The notes below the pieces were generated by a model that saw nothing but the letters and a program-made list of their open reading frames with translations, made no database searches and was not told the DNA's origin. The translations under genes and the position numbers were made by a program. From Gammaproteobacteria bacterium (GTDB lineage: Bacteria > Pseudomonadota > Gammaproteobacteria > Eutrophobiales > Eutrophobiaceae), in assembly GCA_016844485.1 (NCBI GenBank), contig JAENIZ010000082.1, positions 1-6,419 of the forward strand: a DNA stretch of 6,419 bases, given 5' to 3'. Below are positions 5,907 to 6,419 of this stretch, piece after piece (the stretch's first letter is position 1; the number at the start of each line of letters is the position of its first letter).

Positions 5907-6419
5907 ATACACGCCGCGCTCAACCAACAGCACGGTCCAGGTCTCACACTTTTAAACACCGTCTCGTCATGTGGGCCCTGCATCATGTGCAGGCATTCAT
6001 CTTCAGCCTGGGACAGTTTTGTCGCAATCCGCTCGCAAGTTTCCTGACTGCGGCGGTCATCGGGATCTCTCTGGCGCTGCCGGCGGGCTTTTACGTCATA
6101 CTCGAAAACGCGCGCCATATTACCTCCGGCTGGGAAGGCACGGTGCAAATCACGGCATTTCTGAAACTGGACATCGACGACGATAGTGCAAAGAAACTGA
6201 TTGAACAGCTGTCCCAACGCAATGACATTGCGGACGTCCGCTTCATCAGCAGCGCCGAGGCCCTGGAAGAATATCGCCGCCTGTCGGGATTCGCACAGGC
6301 GATTGACGCAGTACAGGAAAATCCCCTGCCTTCCCTGTTGTTGATCCACCCGCAGTTGGCCGGGCTGGCGGGACAATCTGCCGATGGACTCCTGAAGGCA
6401 GTGCAGGGCCTGCCCGAGG
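5903..6419 (+). CDS. ftsX: Cell division protein FtsX, N-terminal part only
   Basis: FtsX is the inner-membrane partner of FtsE; its periplasmic loop recruits hydrolase activators such as EnvC in E. coli. The reading frame runs open from the ATG at 5903-5905 to the right edge, giving 172 residues of a protein usually about 300-350 long. The N-terminus is cytoplasmic and basic (MNTRRAQPTARSRSH). The first membrane segment is about residues 45-67 (SFLTAAVIGISLALPAGFYV). The periplasmic domain then begins, with VQITAFLKLDIDDDSA, ADVRFISSAEALEEYRRLSGF and the characteristic ENPLPSLLLIHP at 139-150. The remaining three membrane segments lie outside the window. The start codon overlaps the ftsE stop by four bases (ATGA). 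Nothing in the visible part suggests decay, so FtsX looks intact even though FtsE is shortened. Confidence 0.93.
   Translation, partial: MNTRRAQPTARSRSHTFKHRLVMWALHHVQAFIFSLGQFCRNPLASFLTAAVIGISLALPAGFYVILENARHITSGWEGTVQITAFLKLDIDDDSAKKLIEQLSQRNDIADVRFISSAEALEEYRRLSGFAQAIDAVQENPLPSLLLIHPQLAGLAGQSADGLLKAVQGLPE

Noticed and set aside
5876..6376. Long minus-strand open frame opposite ftsX (166 codons)
   Set aside because: Its product is rich in Q, R and C with no recognisable domain, and the plus strand clearly encodes FtsX through the same bases.

Overview
The window looks like chromosomal housekeeping DNA from a gammaproteobacterium. The main reason is gene order: an rsmD gene and two M16 peptidase genes lie divergent to ftsY-ftsE-ftsX. 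From general knowledge, this neighbourhood occurs in Pseudomonas and relatives, usually with rpoH after ftsX; that position is beyond the right edge here. Protein sequences support the same placement, but genus cannot be told from the sequence. No mobile element, RNA gene or CRISPR array is visible.

Layout: the minus strand carries five genes, read from right to left. They are a catalytic M16 zinc protease (2733-4121), its non-catalytic M16 partner (1439-2743), rsmD for 16S rRNA m2G966 methylation (873-1424), coaD for phosphopantetheine adenylyltransferase (270-752), and the first 64 codons of a gamma-glutamyltransferase (1-192). The first three are packed with an 11-base overlap and then a 14-base gap, so they look like one operon. 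A 120-base gap with a heptad-repeat inverted array separates rsmD from coaD. The plus strand carries ftsY (4300-5277), ftsE (5274-5906) and the 5' part of ftsX (5903-6419), joined by two ATGA stop/start overlaps. The 178-base region at 4122-4299 between the divergent units should hold both promoters.

How the genes work together: FtsY is the SRP receptor that brings ribosomes to the inner membrane. FtsE and FtsX form the ABC-type divisome complex that controls septal peptidoglycan hydrolases. The two M16 proteins are both predicted to be exported, and they carry complementary halves of an M16 active site, as expected for a heterodimeric periplasmic protease.

Three things stand out. FtsE lacks about 16 residues that should contain the H-loop histidine, although the reading frame stays open and both overlaps with its neighbours are kept. 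rsmD has no ATG, GTG or TTG that would give a full-length protein, but has a CTG placed six bases after a GGAG. The rsmD-coaD gap holds two opposed arrays of 7-base GTGANNN units. I found no clearly new multi-gene system; the FtsE deletion is the strongest anomaly.
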